Translations under genes and position numbers: made by a program
Origin: Catenuloplanes niger
GTDB lineage: Bacteria; Actinomycetota; Actinomycetes; Mycobacteriales; Micromonosporaceae
Direction of reading: 5' to 3'
Length of the DNA stretch: 64,000 bases
NCBI RefSeq assembly: GCF_031458255.1
Contig: NZ_JAVDYC010000001.1
Coordinates: 8,542,501 to 8,606,500 of the forward strand
Part shown: one piece after another, positions 1 through 8,800 of the stretch
Numbering within the stretch: position 1 is the stretch's first letter
Layout: each line of letters opens with the position of its first letter
The notes under the pieces: generated by a model
What the model was told of the DNA's origin: nothing
The model's database searches: none
Seen by the model: the letters and a program-made list of their open reading frames with translations, nothing else

Positions 1-2
1 TG

Positions 3-230
3 GAGATCCCGGTGTTCCTGTCCGACCGGGTCGTGGCGGTTCCGGTCGAGGTGCAGCTGCGCACGGTCGCGATGGACTTCTGGGCCAGCCTGGAACATAA
101 GATCTACTACAAGTACGACCCGGACATTCCGGCCCCGTTGCGCGAGGAGCTGGTCGCGGCCGCCCACGACGCGGCCCGGCTGGACGAGCGGATGGAACGC
201 CTGCACCGGGAGATCCACGGCCCACGCTGA
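3..230 (+). CDS. RelA/SpoT-type small alarmone synthetase, C-terminal part (cut by window edge)
   Basis: The frame is open from the window edge, so the start lies upstream. The visible 76 or so residues carry the block VEVQLRTVAMDFWASLEHK, which matches the conserved VEIQIRT..DFWA..EH segment of the (p)ppGpp synthetase domain in small alarmone synthetases (YjbM/YwaC/RelQ type). The tail is a short charged helix (DAARLDERMERLHREI), as in stand-alone synthetases. There is no room for the TGS/ACT domains of long RelA/SpoT proteins. Expected role: cytosolic transfer of pyrophosphate from ATP to GDP/GTP under stress. The family call rests on one motif block; the catalytic residues further upstream are not visible. 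Confidence 0.8.
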   Translation, partial: EIPVFLSDRVVAVPVEVQLRTVAMDFWASLEHKIYYKYDPDIPAPLREELVAAAHDAARLDERMERLHREIHGPR

Positions 231-276
231 GCGGTATCGGGGACGCCGCGGCCGTCCGGCTCCTACGGTGTAGGGC

Positions 277-615
277 ATGACTCAGCTTCTCGTCACGCGG
301 GACGGCCGGGGCCGGGGCGCGGACCGCCCGGCCCCCGTCCCCGGCCGGCTCGGTGACCTGCACGGACAGCGGCTCGGCGTGCTGGAACTGCCGCATCACA
401 TGAGCCGCGGGCACCGCAGCCGCCGCCGCTACGACCTGGCCGATCCGGCCCAGGCGCGCAGCGCCTACCAGCACATACTCACCCACGCCGCGGGTGCGGG
501 TGAGCTGTGCGACCTGGTGAACCGGGACCTGCTCGGCCGGATGTGGCCACACCTGCACCTGCCCGCCGCGGTCCGCGACGCCTGGCAGCGGCGCATCCCG
601 GAGCTGGCCGCCTGA
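277..615 (+). CDS. small conserved-looking actinobacterial protein of unknown function
   Basis: 112 residues. The N-terminal ~35 residues are low-complexity, Gly/Arg-rich and probably disordered. The rest looks folded: RYDLADPAQARSAYQHIL, then GELCDLVNRDLLGRMWPHLHLP and VRDAWQRRIPEL. The closing block resembles the last part of many actinobacterial small unknown proteins, but I cannot name a domain. No strong Shine-Dalgarno is seen; TACGGT at 264-269 ends seven bases before the ATG, so a leaderless transcript is plausible. It stands alone between the alarmone synthetase and a gap. Function is not assigned. Confidence 0.6.
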   Translation: MTQLLVTRDGRGRGADRPAPVPGRLGDLHGQRLGVLELPHHMSRGHRSRRRYDLADPAQARSAYQHILTHAAGAGELCDLVNRDLLGRMWPHLHLPAAVRDAWQRRIPELAA

Positions 616-713
616 CGCCGGCCCGGACCGGCTGCCCAGGCCGGCTGCCCGGACGGGTCTGGGCAGGCCGGCTGCCCGGACCGGTGTCGCGTGCCGGTCG
701 GTCCCCGGTCACC

Positions 714-893
714 TCAGGACCCGGACCGGTCGGCACCGGTGAACCGGGCACCCGTCTTCGTGCGGCCGGCGTCGTTGCCGCCGATGGTCGCGGTGTCCAG
801 CGCGGTGTCCTCGGTGAGGTGGTCCGGCGGCCGGCTGTCCTGGCCGTCGAGGCCGGGCGGCGTCGGTAGGGCGGCAATTGCGGAGAGTGACGG
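714..893 (-). pseudogene. possible 3' remnant of a decayed gene in a 345-base gap (616-960)
   Basis: The gap between the small protein and the dioxygenase holds no intact gene. On the minus strand a 59-codon open stretch ends in a stop at 714-716. It has strong third-position G/C and a protein-like composition (LDGQDSRPPDHLTEDTALDT, then GGNDAGRTKTGARFTGADRSG). It has no ATG, GTG or TTG start and is closed upstream by an in-frame TAG at 894-896. This looks like the C-terminal end of a lost gene. 616-700 carries imperfect copies of a CCGGCTGCCCGG motif that could fold, but not as a clean terminator. Confidence 0.3.
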
Positions 894-900
894 CTATTGG

Positions 901-950
901 TTGACGCTACAACTTAGTGTCCGGTAGGGTGCAAGTTGTAGGTACAACTA
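901..950 (+). promoter_or_regulatory. promoter with palindromic operator for the dioxygenase gene
   Basis: TTGACG (901-906) and TAGGGT (925-930), 18 bases apart, make a reasonable housekeeping promoter. Overlaid is a half-site TACAACT at 908-914 inside the spacer, and a perfect 7-2-7 palindrome AGTTGTA-GG-TACAACT at 934-949, between the -10 box and the ribosome site AGGAG (951-955). Three identical half-sites around one promoter indicate a dimeric repressor, of the size and style used by MarR/DUF24-type regulators. No such regulator lies in the window, so its identity is inference. Confidence 0.65.
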
Positions 951-960
951 AGGAGTCCGT

Positions 961-1857
961 ATGACCCCGCTCAGCACGACCGCGGCGGCCGACGCCCACA
1001 TCCCCGCGGGGCACCCGTTCGCCGCGCACCTGCGCCGTGCCGCCGCGCTCGGCGGTGCGGAGGCGCACCGCGGCTGGACCGAGGCCGACGGGCCGCTGCC
1101 CAGCCTGTACATCAGCCACGGTGCCCCGATGCTGTTCGAGATGACCGAGTGGATGACCCAGCTGCACGACTGGGCGCGGTCGCTGCCCCGCCCGAAGGGC
1201 GTCGTGATCGTGTCCGCGCACTGGGAGTCGGCGCCGCTCAGCGTGAGCAGCACGCAGGCCACCGAGCTGGTCTACGACTTCGGCGGCTTCCACCCGATGT
1301 ACTACCGGATGCGCTACGACACCCCGTCCGCCGGCCGCCTGGCCCGGGCCGTCGCCGGGTTGATGCCGGACACCGAGCCGGTGCACGAGCACCGTGGCCG
1401 CGGGCTGGACCACGGCGCCTGGGTGCCGCTGAAGATCATGTATCCGGAGGCGGACCTCCCGGTGCTGCAGCTGAGCATGCCCACCCACGACCCGGACCGC
1501 CTGCTGGACCTCGGCCGCCGCCTGCGTACGCTGCGCGAGTCCGGCGTGCTGGTGATCGGCTCCGGTTACATGACGCACGGACTGCCGTTCGTCGACTGGA
1601 GCCGGCCGGACGCGGTGCCCGGCTGGTCCTCGGACTTCGACACGTGGGCCGTCGAGGCGCTCGGCCGCGGCGACGTCGACGCGCTGGCCGCGTTCCGCGA
1701 CCGGGCGCCCGGCATGCCGTACGCGCATCCCACGGTCGAGCACTTCACGCCGCTGTTCGTCACGCTCGGTGCCGCCACCGACCCGGCCGCGCCGCCGACC
1801 TCGGTGATCGACGGCTACAGCATCGGGCTGGCCAAGCGGTCCCTCCAGGCGGCCTGA
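961..1857 (+). CDS. LigB-family extradiol ring-cleavage dioxygenase (DODA/YgiD type)
   Basis: 298 residues, slightly longer than the usual ~260 because of a ~45-residue N-terminal extension. Family blocks in order: LYISHGAPMLF (His53), VVIVSAHWES (His87), YDFGGFHPMYY, GLDHGAWVPLKIMYP (His151), VLVIGSGYMTHGLPF (His206). These histidines are the expected metal ligands and catalytic residues of class III extradiol dioxygenases such as E. coli YgiD (4,5-DOPA dioxygenase). It should cleave a catechol-type ring in the cytosol using Fe(II) or Zn(II); the substrate cannot be told. The start is fixed by AGGAG five bases upstream. The gene has its own operator-controlled promoter, pointing to induction by an aromatic or redox signal. 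Confidence 0.92.
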   Translation: MTPLSTTAAADAHIPAGHPFAAHLRRAAALGGAEAHRGWTEADGPLPSLYISHGAPMLFEMTEWMTQLHDWARSLPRPKGVVIVSAHWESAPLSVSSTQATELVYDFGGFHPMYYRMRYDTPSAGRLARAVAGLMPDTEPVHEHRGRGLDHGAWVPLKIMYPEADLPVLQLSMPTHDPDRLLDLGRRLRTLRESGVLVIGSGYMTHGLPFVDWSRPDAVPGWSSDFDTWAVEALGRGDVDALAAFRDRAPGMPYAHPTVEHFTPLFVTLGAATDPAAPPTSVIDGYSIGLAKRSLQAA

Positions 1858-1895
1858 CGGGTTTGCGCTGATGGCGCCGGGGAAACCGGGCGATC

Positions 1896-2108
1896 ATGAC
1901 GGATCACAAGGCGCGGATCACGCCCTACGAGGACGGGCCGCTGCTGGTGCGCGGCGACTTCGAACTGATGACGCCGGACGGGGAACTGATCGACGCGGGC
2001 CGGTCCACGGTGGCGCTGTGCCGCTGCGGCCGGTCCGCGATCAAACCCTTCTGCGACGGTACGCACAAGGTGGTCGGCTTCACGGCAGGAACAGGCCGGG
2101 AGCACTGA
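1896..2108 (+). CDS. CDGSH-type iron-sulfur protein
   Basis: 70 residues. The sequence CRCGRSAIKPFCDGTH gives the complete three-Cys one-His cluster signature (Cys42, Cys44, Cys53, His57) of single-domain bacterial CDGSH proteins, which bind a redox-active, labile 2Fe-2S cluster. No signal peptide or membrane anchor is seen, so it is cytosolic. Its last 29 bases overlap the 3' end of the convergent gene at 2080-3090, which encodes an iron-containing redox enzyme. The Shine-Dalgarno is weak. A role in redox or iron handling together with the neighbour is inference. Confidence 0.93.
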   Translation: MTDHKARITPYEDGPLLVRGDFELMTPDGELIDAGRSTVALCRCGRSAIKPFCDGTHKVVGFTAGTGREH

Positions 2109-3090
2109 TCGTGCCCGGGCGGAGGGAGCTGCGGCCCTCCGCCCACGCGTCCAGCAGGTGGCCGGCCCACAGCGCGTCCACCGCGAGACAGGCCGCGGCG
2201 CCGAACAGCACGTCGCCGGTCAGCTGTGGCTCGGCCGCGCAGAAGCCACCGGCCAGGTCGGTCGCCGCGATCTGCTCGTGCACCGCGTCCGCCTCCACGT
2301 GCTCGTCGTAGAAGAACGTGGCCTCCGGGCCGAAGCCGAGGCGCCGCAGCCCGTTGCCGTACCGCCGGTTGGGCAGTGACGAGGTCATCTCGAACACGGC
2401 CAGGTGCCCGATGATCGCGCCGCGCAGCCGCCGGTGCAGGCCGAACAGCGACATCGTGTTGTTCGTCGCGAGCGTGACCGCGGGCACCGCGTCGACGTAC
2501 GCGCCGTAGGTGGTGTCCAGTCCGAGCGCGGCCATCGTGTTCGCGAACAGCGTGGCGTGCATGCGCTCCTCGCGCCCCTGCCCGTACTCGTCGGCCTGGA
2601 TCTCGATCAGCGCGGCCTTGGCCCGCCCGCCGAGCCGCGGGATGGCGAAGCTGTGCGGGTCCGCCTCGCGCAGGTGGTAGACCGCGCGATGCGCCACGAA
2701 CTCGCGGAACTCCGCCAGGCTCGACCCCTTCTGCAGGTGCTTGGCCAGCGACGGCCCGTCGTCCGCGTCCACCACGTCGGTCAGCGCGTGCGCGACGTCG
2801 GCCGGTGCGGTCTCCGGCAGCGGGCCGGTCAGGTCCCGCAGTGCGCGCTCGAACGGCGCCTCCAGCGCGGCCCGCAGGCGCAGCAGCGACGGCTCCCACT
2901 CCCAGCGCTCGTCCACCCCGTCCCAGCCGCGGAAGTGCAGCTCGTACGCGATGAACAGGGCCAGCTGCGCGTCCTCGTCGGTGAACGCGACCGTCTCCGG
3001 CACCGGCGGCATGCCCAGATCGTGCGGGTCGCGGGTGAGCGCGTCGACCAGGTGCTCGCTGAGCGGGCCGCGGGGGATCGGCAGCTTCAT
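2080..3090 (-). CDS. iron-containing redox enzyme family protein (heme-oxygenase-like fold)
   Basis: 336 residues. I chose the ATG at 3090 because AAGGAG sits just upstream; an in-frame start at 3177 has no ribosome site and would add 29 unlikely residues. The central part (AEFREFVAHRAVYHLREADPHS, then IEIQADEYGQGREERMHATLF and AVFEMTSSLPNRRYGNGLRRLG) matches the actinobacterial iron-containing redox enzyme family, an all-helical heme-oxygenase-like di-iron group. Conserved Glu/His pairs (EIQADEYG, EERMH, FYDEHVEAD) are the likely metal ligands. It overlaps the CDGSH gene tail-to-tail; the two often occur together in actinobacteria (from memory). The exact reaction is unknown. Confidence 0.8.
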   Translation of the reverse strand: MKLPIPRGPLSEHLVDALTRDPHDLGMPPVPETVAFTDEDAQLALFIAYELHFRGWDGVDERWEWEPSLLRLRAALEAPFERALRDLTGPLPETAPADVAHALTDVVDADDGPSLAKHLQKGSSLAEFREFVAHRAVYHLREADPHSFAIPRLGGRAKAALIEIQADEYGQGREERMHATLFANTMAALGLDTTYGAYVDAVPAVTLATNNTMSLFGLHRRLRGAIIGHLAVFEMTSSLPNRRYGNGLRRLGFGPEATFFYDEHVEADAVHEQIAATDLAGGFCAAEPQLTGDVLFGAAACLAVDALWAGHLLDAWAEGRSSLRPGTISAPGLFLP

Positions 3091-3246
3091 CGCTACTCCT
3101 TCATAACCGTTTGCGCAGGTCGCGTCGCGAATTCCCCGGTCCGTGCCGACTAAACGATCACGCTCTGGAATCGGCAACCCGACAGATCGTGATCGTCGTT
3201 GGTTCTACTGTGGAGCGGCAATCGACGCCCGACGATCGGAGACGCG

Positions 3247-4575
3247 ATGAAGGTCCGCTGGATCGTGGCCGCCTGCGCGACGGTGCCGTTGGCGGTGATG
3301 GCGCCCGGCCCGGCCCACGCGGCCCCGGGCGCCAGTGAACGGCTCAACGTGACGAGCGCCGGCGTCGGGACCCCGGAGCCGAGCGAGCCGGCGTCGATCA
3401 GCGACGACGGCCGGTTCGCGGTGTTCGACAGTTACGCGCCCGGCCTGGTGCCCGGCGACACGAACGAGGTCGCGGACGTGTTCCTCCGCGACCGCGCGCT
3501 CGGCACCACCGACCGGGTCGCGTTCCGGCACGACGGCACCGAGCCGGCCGAGGCCGCCGACCTGCCGGTGATCAGCGGCGACGGGCGGCACCTGCTGTTT
3601 CGCACGCTCGATGCCGGGATCGTGCCCGGTGACACGAACCGCCGGAAGGACCTCTTCGTGCGGGACCGGCTGACCGGCGTGACCGGCCGGGTCACGCTGA
3701 CGCCGGCCGGCGCGGAACCGAACGCGCACGCGGCCGCGCCGGCGATCAGCGCGGACGGGCGGTTCGTGGCATACGAGTCGCCGGCGACCAACATGGGCGT
3801 GGTGGACCGGAACGGGCCGCGGTACCCGGATGTCTACCTGCACGACCGGGAGACCGGCACGACCGAGCTGGTCAGCGTGGCGCCGGGCGGCGGGACCGGC
3901 GACAGCAGCAGCGTCGCGCCGCGGGTCAGCGACGACGGCCGCTACGTAGGCTTCCAGTCGTTCGCCACCGACCTGGTCGCGGACGGCGGCGGCGCCGGAT
4001 ACTTCGTCCGGGACCGGTGGACCGGCACCACGGTCCGGGCCTCCCTCGACTCCGCCGGCGCGCCGGTCGCGGACGTGATGAGCCCGATCCTGAGCGGCGA
4101 CGGACGGTACGTCACGTTCGGCACCACCTCGACCGGTGTCGTGCCCGGCGACACCGACGACGACCCGGACGTGTACCTGCGGGACCTGGTCGCGGGCACG
4201 ACCGAGCTGATCAGCGGTACGCCGTCCGGCGCGCCCGCCGGCGGCTGGAGCCTGCCGGACGCCCTCAGCGCGGACGGCCGGTGCGTGCTGTTCACCTCGC
4301 GGGCCGCCACGCTGGTCCCGGGCGCGGAGACCGGCGCCGACTTCGACGTGTTCGTGCGGGACCGGGCGGCCGGGACGACGGTCCGGGTGAGCACCTCCTA
4401 CACCGGCGGCGACCTGGACTCCGACTCCTACGGCAGCGACATCACCGCGGACGGCGGCACGGTCGCGTTCGTCTCCTCGTCGGCGGAGATCGCACCGGGC
4501 GACGCGAACTGGAACACGGACGCGTACGCCCGCGACGGGGTCTGTGGCGCGGCCGGCGGGTCACCGGCCCGGTGA
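3247..4575 (+). CDS. secreted WD40-like/TolB-type beta-propeller protein
   Basis: 442 residues starting at ATG 3247 (GGAG at 3238-3241). A Sec signal peptide is clear: KVR, a hydrophobic run and a PAHAAPG cleavage region. The mature part is seven or eight repeats of ~55 residues, each with ISDDGR-FAVF, a G-(L/I)VPGDTN stretch and DVFLRDR..GTT, the pattern of PD40/TolB propeller blades. There is no enzymatic motif. Such secreted propellers usually bind proteins or polysaccharides; the ligand is unknown. The 3' end overlaps a short palindrome (GGTCACCGG/CCGGTGACC, 4559-4577). Confidence 0.82.
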   Translation: MKVRWIVAACATVPLAVMAPGPAHAAPGASERLNVTSAGVGTPEPSEPASISDDGRFAVFDSYAPGLVPGDTNEVADVFLRDRALGTTDRVAFRHDGTEPAEAADLPVISGDGRHLLFRTLDAGIVPGDTNRRKDLFVRDRLTGVTGRVTLTPAGAEPNAHAAAPAISADGRFVAYESPATNMGVVDRNGPRYPDVYLHDRETGTTELVSVAPGGGTGDSSSVAPRVSDDGRYVGFQSFATDLVADGGGAGYFVRDRWTGTTVRASLDSAGAPVADVMSPILSGDGRYVTFGTTSTGVVPGDTDDDPDVYLRDLVAGTTELISGTPSGAPAGGWSLPDALSADGRCVLFTSRAATLVPGAETGADFDVFVRDRAAGTTVRVSTSYTGGDLDSDSYGSDITADGGTVAFVSSSAEIAPGDANWNTDAYARDGVCGAAGGSPAR

Positions 4576-4620
4576 CCTGTGGTGAGTGGGCCGGGACGTG
4601 CAGGGAGGAGCGCCGGCGAC

Positions 4621-4672
4621 GACCGGTGCCCGCGGGAGCATGCGGCAGCCGGCCACGCCGGAAGCGGGAAAA
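4621..4672 (-). repeat. dispersed ~52-bp intergenic repeat, copy A
   Basis: Read on the minus strand, this ends in the 20-mer TGCTCCCGCGGGCACCGGTC, which also occurs exactly at 23865-23884 and 25526-25545. Ungapped alignment with the copy at 23833-23884 gives 42 of 52 identical bases by eye. It lies between the propeller gene and the aminopeptidase gene. The core can fold into a GTGC...GCAC stem. See the finding on dispersed repeats. Confidence 0.65.
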
Positions 4673-4712
4673 CCAACGGCTTTTCCGGGGTCGGTGTTGA
4701 GAGGATCCGCGG

Positions 4713-5663
4713 GTGACACGAGATCTGTATCCGCCGATCGAGCCGTACGCGAGCGGAATGCTCGACGTCGGCGACGGGAACCACGTCCACTGGGAGGTCT
4801 GCGGGAATCCGGAGGGCAAGCCGGCGCTGGTCGTGCACGGCGGCCCGGGGTCCGGGGCGGGGGAGGGCTGGCGCCGGCCGTTCGACCCGGAGCGCTACCG
4901 GATCGTGCTGTTCGACCAGCGTGGGTGCGGGCGCAGCACGCCGCACGCGTCCGACCCGGCCACGGACATGCGGCACAACACGACCGCGCACCTGATCGCG
5001 GACATCGAGTTGCTGCGCGCGCACCTCGGCGTCGACCGCTGGCTGCTGCACGGCGGCTCGTGGGGGTCGACGCTGGCACTGGCCTACGCGCAGGCGCACC
5101 CGGAGCGGGTGTCGGAGATCGTCATCGCGGCGGTCACCACCACCCGGCGCTCGGAGATCGACTGGTTGTATCGGGGCGTCGGCCGGTTCTATCCCGAGCA
5201 GTGGGAACGGTTCCGGGACGCCGGTGGGGGCGACGACGACGTGGTCGCCGCGTACGCGCGGCTGACCGAGGACCCCGATCCCACGGTACGGGAGAAGGCC
5301 ACGCTCGACTGGTGTGCCTGGGAGGACGCGGTGCTGTCCGGTGAGCCGGGCGACGCGAAGAACATCTACAGCGAGCGGCCGCCGGCGGACCGGATCGCGT
5401 TCGTGCGGATCTGCGCGCATTACTTCGCGCACGGTGCCTGGCTGGCCGAGGGCCAGCTGATCCGGGACGCGGGCCGGCTGGCCGGTATTCCCGGCGTGCT
5501 CATCCACGGGCGGCTGGACCTGGGCGGGCCGCTGCACACCGCGTGGGAACTGCACAGGGCCTGGCCCGGCGCCGAACTGCAGATCGTGGAGAACGCCGGT
5601 CACGTCGGGTCCGCGGAGGCACGCGCGCGGGTGATGGACACACTCGACCGGTTCGCCGCCTGA
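4713..5663 (+). CDS. pip: prolyl aminopeptidase (proline iminopeptidase), alpha/beta hydrolase
   Basis: 316 residues from a GTG start, the usual length for the S33 family. Visible hallmarks: the start LYPPIEPY..GML.VGDGN, the oxyanion HGGPGSGAG (42-50), FDQRGCGRSTPHA (68-79), the nucleophile elbow GGSWGSTLAL (Ser116), and the late LGGPLHTAWEL and ENAGHVGS (catalytic His) blocks. The expected reaction is release of N-terminal proline from peptides in the cytosol. It stands alone and ends at a convergent terminator shared with the large subtilase. Confidence 0.93.
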   Translation: MTRDLYPPIEPYASGMLDVGDGNHVHWEVCGNPEGKPALVVHGGPGSGAGEGWRRPFDPERYRIVLFDQRGCGRSTPHASDPATDMRHNTTAHLIADIELLRAHLGVDRWLLHGGSWGSTLALAYAQAHPERVSEIVIAAVTTTRRSEIDWLYRGVGRFYPEQWERFRDAGGGDDDVVAAYARLTEDPDPTVREKATLDWCAWEDAVLSGEPGDAKNIYSERPPADRIAFVRICAHYFAHGAWLAEGQLIRDAGRLAGIPGVLIHGRLDLGGPLHTAWELHRAWPGAELQIVENAGHVGSAEARARVMDTLDRFAA

Positions 5664-5680
5664 CGGGGCACCGGCCGGTC

Positions 5681-5771
5681 CGTGATCGGGCGGCGAGCCG
5701 GCCCGTGATCGGGCGGCGAGCCGGGTGATGATCAGGCGGCGGGCCGGGCCGTGAGCGGGCGAGAGCCGGGC
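5681..5771. repeat. 23-bp tandem repeat, about four copies, in a convergent junction
   Basis: Units begin at 5681, 5704, 5727 and 5750. The first two share an identical CGTGATCGGGCGGCGAGCCG; the third and fourth are degenerate. The last unit supplies the left arm of the terminator at 5759-5802. It lies just after the aminopeptidase stop codon. Confidence 0.8.
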
Positions 5772-5802
5772 GGCCCGCTGGGTGCGGGTGCCCGGCTCTC
5801 GC
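5759..5802. terminator. bidirectional hairpin terminator
   Basis: Perfect 13-bp arms GCGAGAGCCGGGC (5759-5771) and GCCCGGCTCTCGC (5790-5802) enclose an 18-base loop between the convergent aminopeptidase and subtilase genes. There is no U-tract, as is common for actinobacterial terminators. Confidence 0.75.
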
Positions 5803-5817
5803 GAGGGTGGAAGCGGG

Positions 5818-8800
5818 TCAGAAGGCGCGGATCACGGTCTGGGTGAGCGTGTTCCCCGCGGTGTCGCGGGCGGTGACGCGCAGCGAGACCGGCTCGTCGC
5901 CGCCGCGCGGTACCAGCGCGAGTTCGCCGATCGTCACGGTCCGGAGCCAGGTGCGGCCCTCGTCCGTGGAGAACTCGACCTTCAGCGACGACAGCCGCCC
6001 GGTGAAGTCGAGTCGGACGCCGAGCAGGCCCGGGTCGTAGTCGACGCCGAGCAACGGCAGGTCACCGGTGCCGGTCGCGGACGTGAAGCCCCACTCGGTC
6101 TCCGTGCGGGTGCCGAACCGCCAGTCCTCGTCGTCGCGGGCCGTGGTGACGGTGAGCCGGTAGGCGGCCCGCGCGGCGGTCGTGGTCACGTTCTGGTTGC
6201 CGTTGACCAGGTCGGCGACCTTGACGCCGTCCCGCCACAGCGCGGCCGTGGACTCGCCCGGGTAGGCGCTCGTGTAGTGGCCGTCGCCGTCGACGAACTC
6301 GGCCACCCGCAACCGCAGCACGTCACCGTCGCGGGACGAGCCCACGTCGGCCGGGCGGACCACCGGCGCGGCCCACGTCTCCGCGCTGGTGCCCGGCCGG
6401 TAGGAGGCCACCGGGCCCTCGAAGCCGGTCTGCAGCGGGCCGAACGAGTCCCACGGGTAGGCGTGGTGGACCCGGTGCAGCCACCGCGAGTCGCCGGCGG
6501 AGACCCACTCCTCGCGCACCGACGGCGTCCGCGCGGCCCGGGACGTGTCGTTCCAGGCGAACGTCTGCCACGGCCGCCAGGCGAACCGCTGCTCCTTGAT
6601 CCAGTTCTCGCCGCCGTTGTGCGCGTACCGGGTCGTGATCCGCTGGGTGTTCGCGGTGGTGACCCGGTGCGTGATCCGGTCCGGGATCCGGTCCTTCGAG
6701 ATCTGCACGACGTCGTACAGGTACGGGCTGGACGTGGTCAGCGTGAGGTCGAGCGACGCCGGTCCGCGCAGCATGCGCTGACCGTCCTCGTAGGACACCG
6801 CGATCGTGGGCAGCGGCAACCGGTCCGGCGCGGTCGGGTTCCAGCCGGTGCGCGGGTCGACGCCCTTCTCCTGGATCAGGACGACCGCGGCCGCGCCGGC
6901 CCGGACGTACCGGGAGAGGTCGTCGGTGTGGTCGTCGGCGACCAGCACCGCCGTCCCGCGCAGGTGCTTCGCGCTCGCCGCGGCCAGCGGGAGGACGCGC
7001 CGCCCGTCCGGTGCCGGCGACGTGCTCGCCAGGTAGGCCTCGATCGCGCCGAGGCCCGGCACGGACGCCTGCACCTGCGGCGCGACCAGCTGCCAGCGTG
7101 AGTAGAACTCGAACTCACCGGTGCGCACGGCCGGTGTCGGCGTCACGTAGATGGTCGACGTGCCGGCGAAGTGCATCACACCGTTCGTGATCTGCCGCCC
7201 GCCCGCGGTGACCCGGTGCGAGTAGAAGCTGATCGTGGACGTCGGCACGGCCGTGCGCGGTGTCTCGATCCGGATCGGCGTGCCCTTGCGCGCGTCCAGC
7301 AGCACCGTCATGTCGCCGGTGACGGTGAGCTCCGGGATCACCACGAAGTTGTCCGAGTCCTGGTCCTGGGCCACCTGCGCGGTCAGCACGTAGCTGCCCT
7401 CCTGCAGCGCGAACGTCTCGCCGGCGGCGTCCACCGGGCGCACGACGTCGAACCGGCTGTCCTTGCCGAACACGGTCATGCCGGTCACGAACGCGGGCTT
7501 GCCGTCCCGGTCCAGCGGCTTGAACGTGACCTGGTGGACCGGGCCGTCGACGACCGCGCCGACCGCGGTGCCGACCACGACACCACCGGGCGCGGTCGCG
7601 GTCAGCACGCCGCTGAGCCGGCCGATCCTCGTGAACGAGACCCCGACCGTGGCCGTGGCGGTCCCGCCGGCCGGGACGGTCACGGTCTTCGGCGCGGTGG
7701 CGAACGCGGGCGGTGTCAGCGTGAGCGTGACCGCGGCCGGGCCCGCGTTGGCGTACGTCACGGTCCGCGTCGCGGCAGGGCTGTCCACGGTCTGCCGCGC
7801 GAAGTCCACGACCGGGCTGCCGGTCACCGTCTGCGTGGTGGCCCGGGCCAGGTCGACCCGGCCCGCGCCCTGCGTCCACACGGTCTCGCCGGCCGTCGGC
7901 TTCGCGGTGCTGACCAGCGCCGCCTTGAGCTGCTCGGCGGACCAGCCGGTGTGCTGCTGCTTCAGGATCGCGGCCGCGCCGGCCACGTGCGGCGTCGCCA
8001 TCGACGTGCCGGACGCGGCCGTGTAGTGCGCGTCCACCGGCGAGTCCATCGCGGTCCCGGCCGCGCGCGCGGCCACGATCGCCACGCCCGGCGCGGTGAT
8101 CTCCGGCTTCAGGCCGAGGTCGCCGGCGCGCGGGCCCCGGCTGGAGAAGCTCGCGACCCGGTCGTCGCGGCCGACCGCGCCGACGGTGAGCGCGGCCGCG
8201 GCGCTGCCCGGCGTGCCCACGGTGGAGTCGCCGTTGTCGCCGGCGTTGCCGGCCGCGATCACGAACAGCGTGCCGGTGTCCGCGCTGATCTCGTTGACGG
8301 CCAGGCTCATCGGGTCCAGACCGTCGGTCGGGTCACCGCCCAGGCTCATGTTGACGACCGCGGCACCGGAGCCGGCCGCCCACTCCATGGCCGAGATGAT
8401 GTCCGACTCCATGCCGTAGCCGTCGTCGCCGAGCACCTTGCCGATCAGCAGGCTCGCGCCCGGCGCCACGCCCCGGCGGGTGCCGCCGGACGCGGCGCCG
8501 GAGCCGGCGACCGTGGACGCGACGTGCGTGCCGTGCCCGTGCCGGTCGACCGCGTCCGGGCCGGCGCTGAAGTTCCGCGCCTCGACGATCTTCCCGGCCA
8601 GGTCGGGGTGGGTCGCGTCGACGCCGGTGTCCAGCACCGCGACGGTGACGCCGGTGCCGTCCCGGCCCTCGGCCCAGGCGGCCGGCGCGCCGATCTGCGC
8701 GGTGCTGCGGTCCAGCGCGGCCGCCACCCGGCCGTCCAGGTAGACGGTGGTCTCGCCGGCCGTGCGGGCGGTGGTGGACCGCTTCCAGAAGTCGGCCAGC

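Noticed and set aside
3091-3177. N-terminal extension of the iron-containing redox enzyme
   Set aside because: AAGGAG directly precedes the ATG at 3090; the extension lacks a ribosome site.
5681-5771. Tandem repeat considered as an attachment site
   Set aside because: No integrase or tRNA gene is near, and no second copy is seen in the window.
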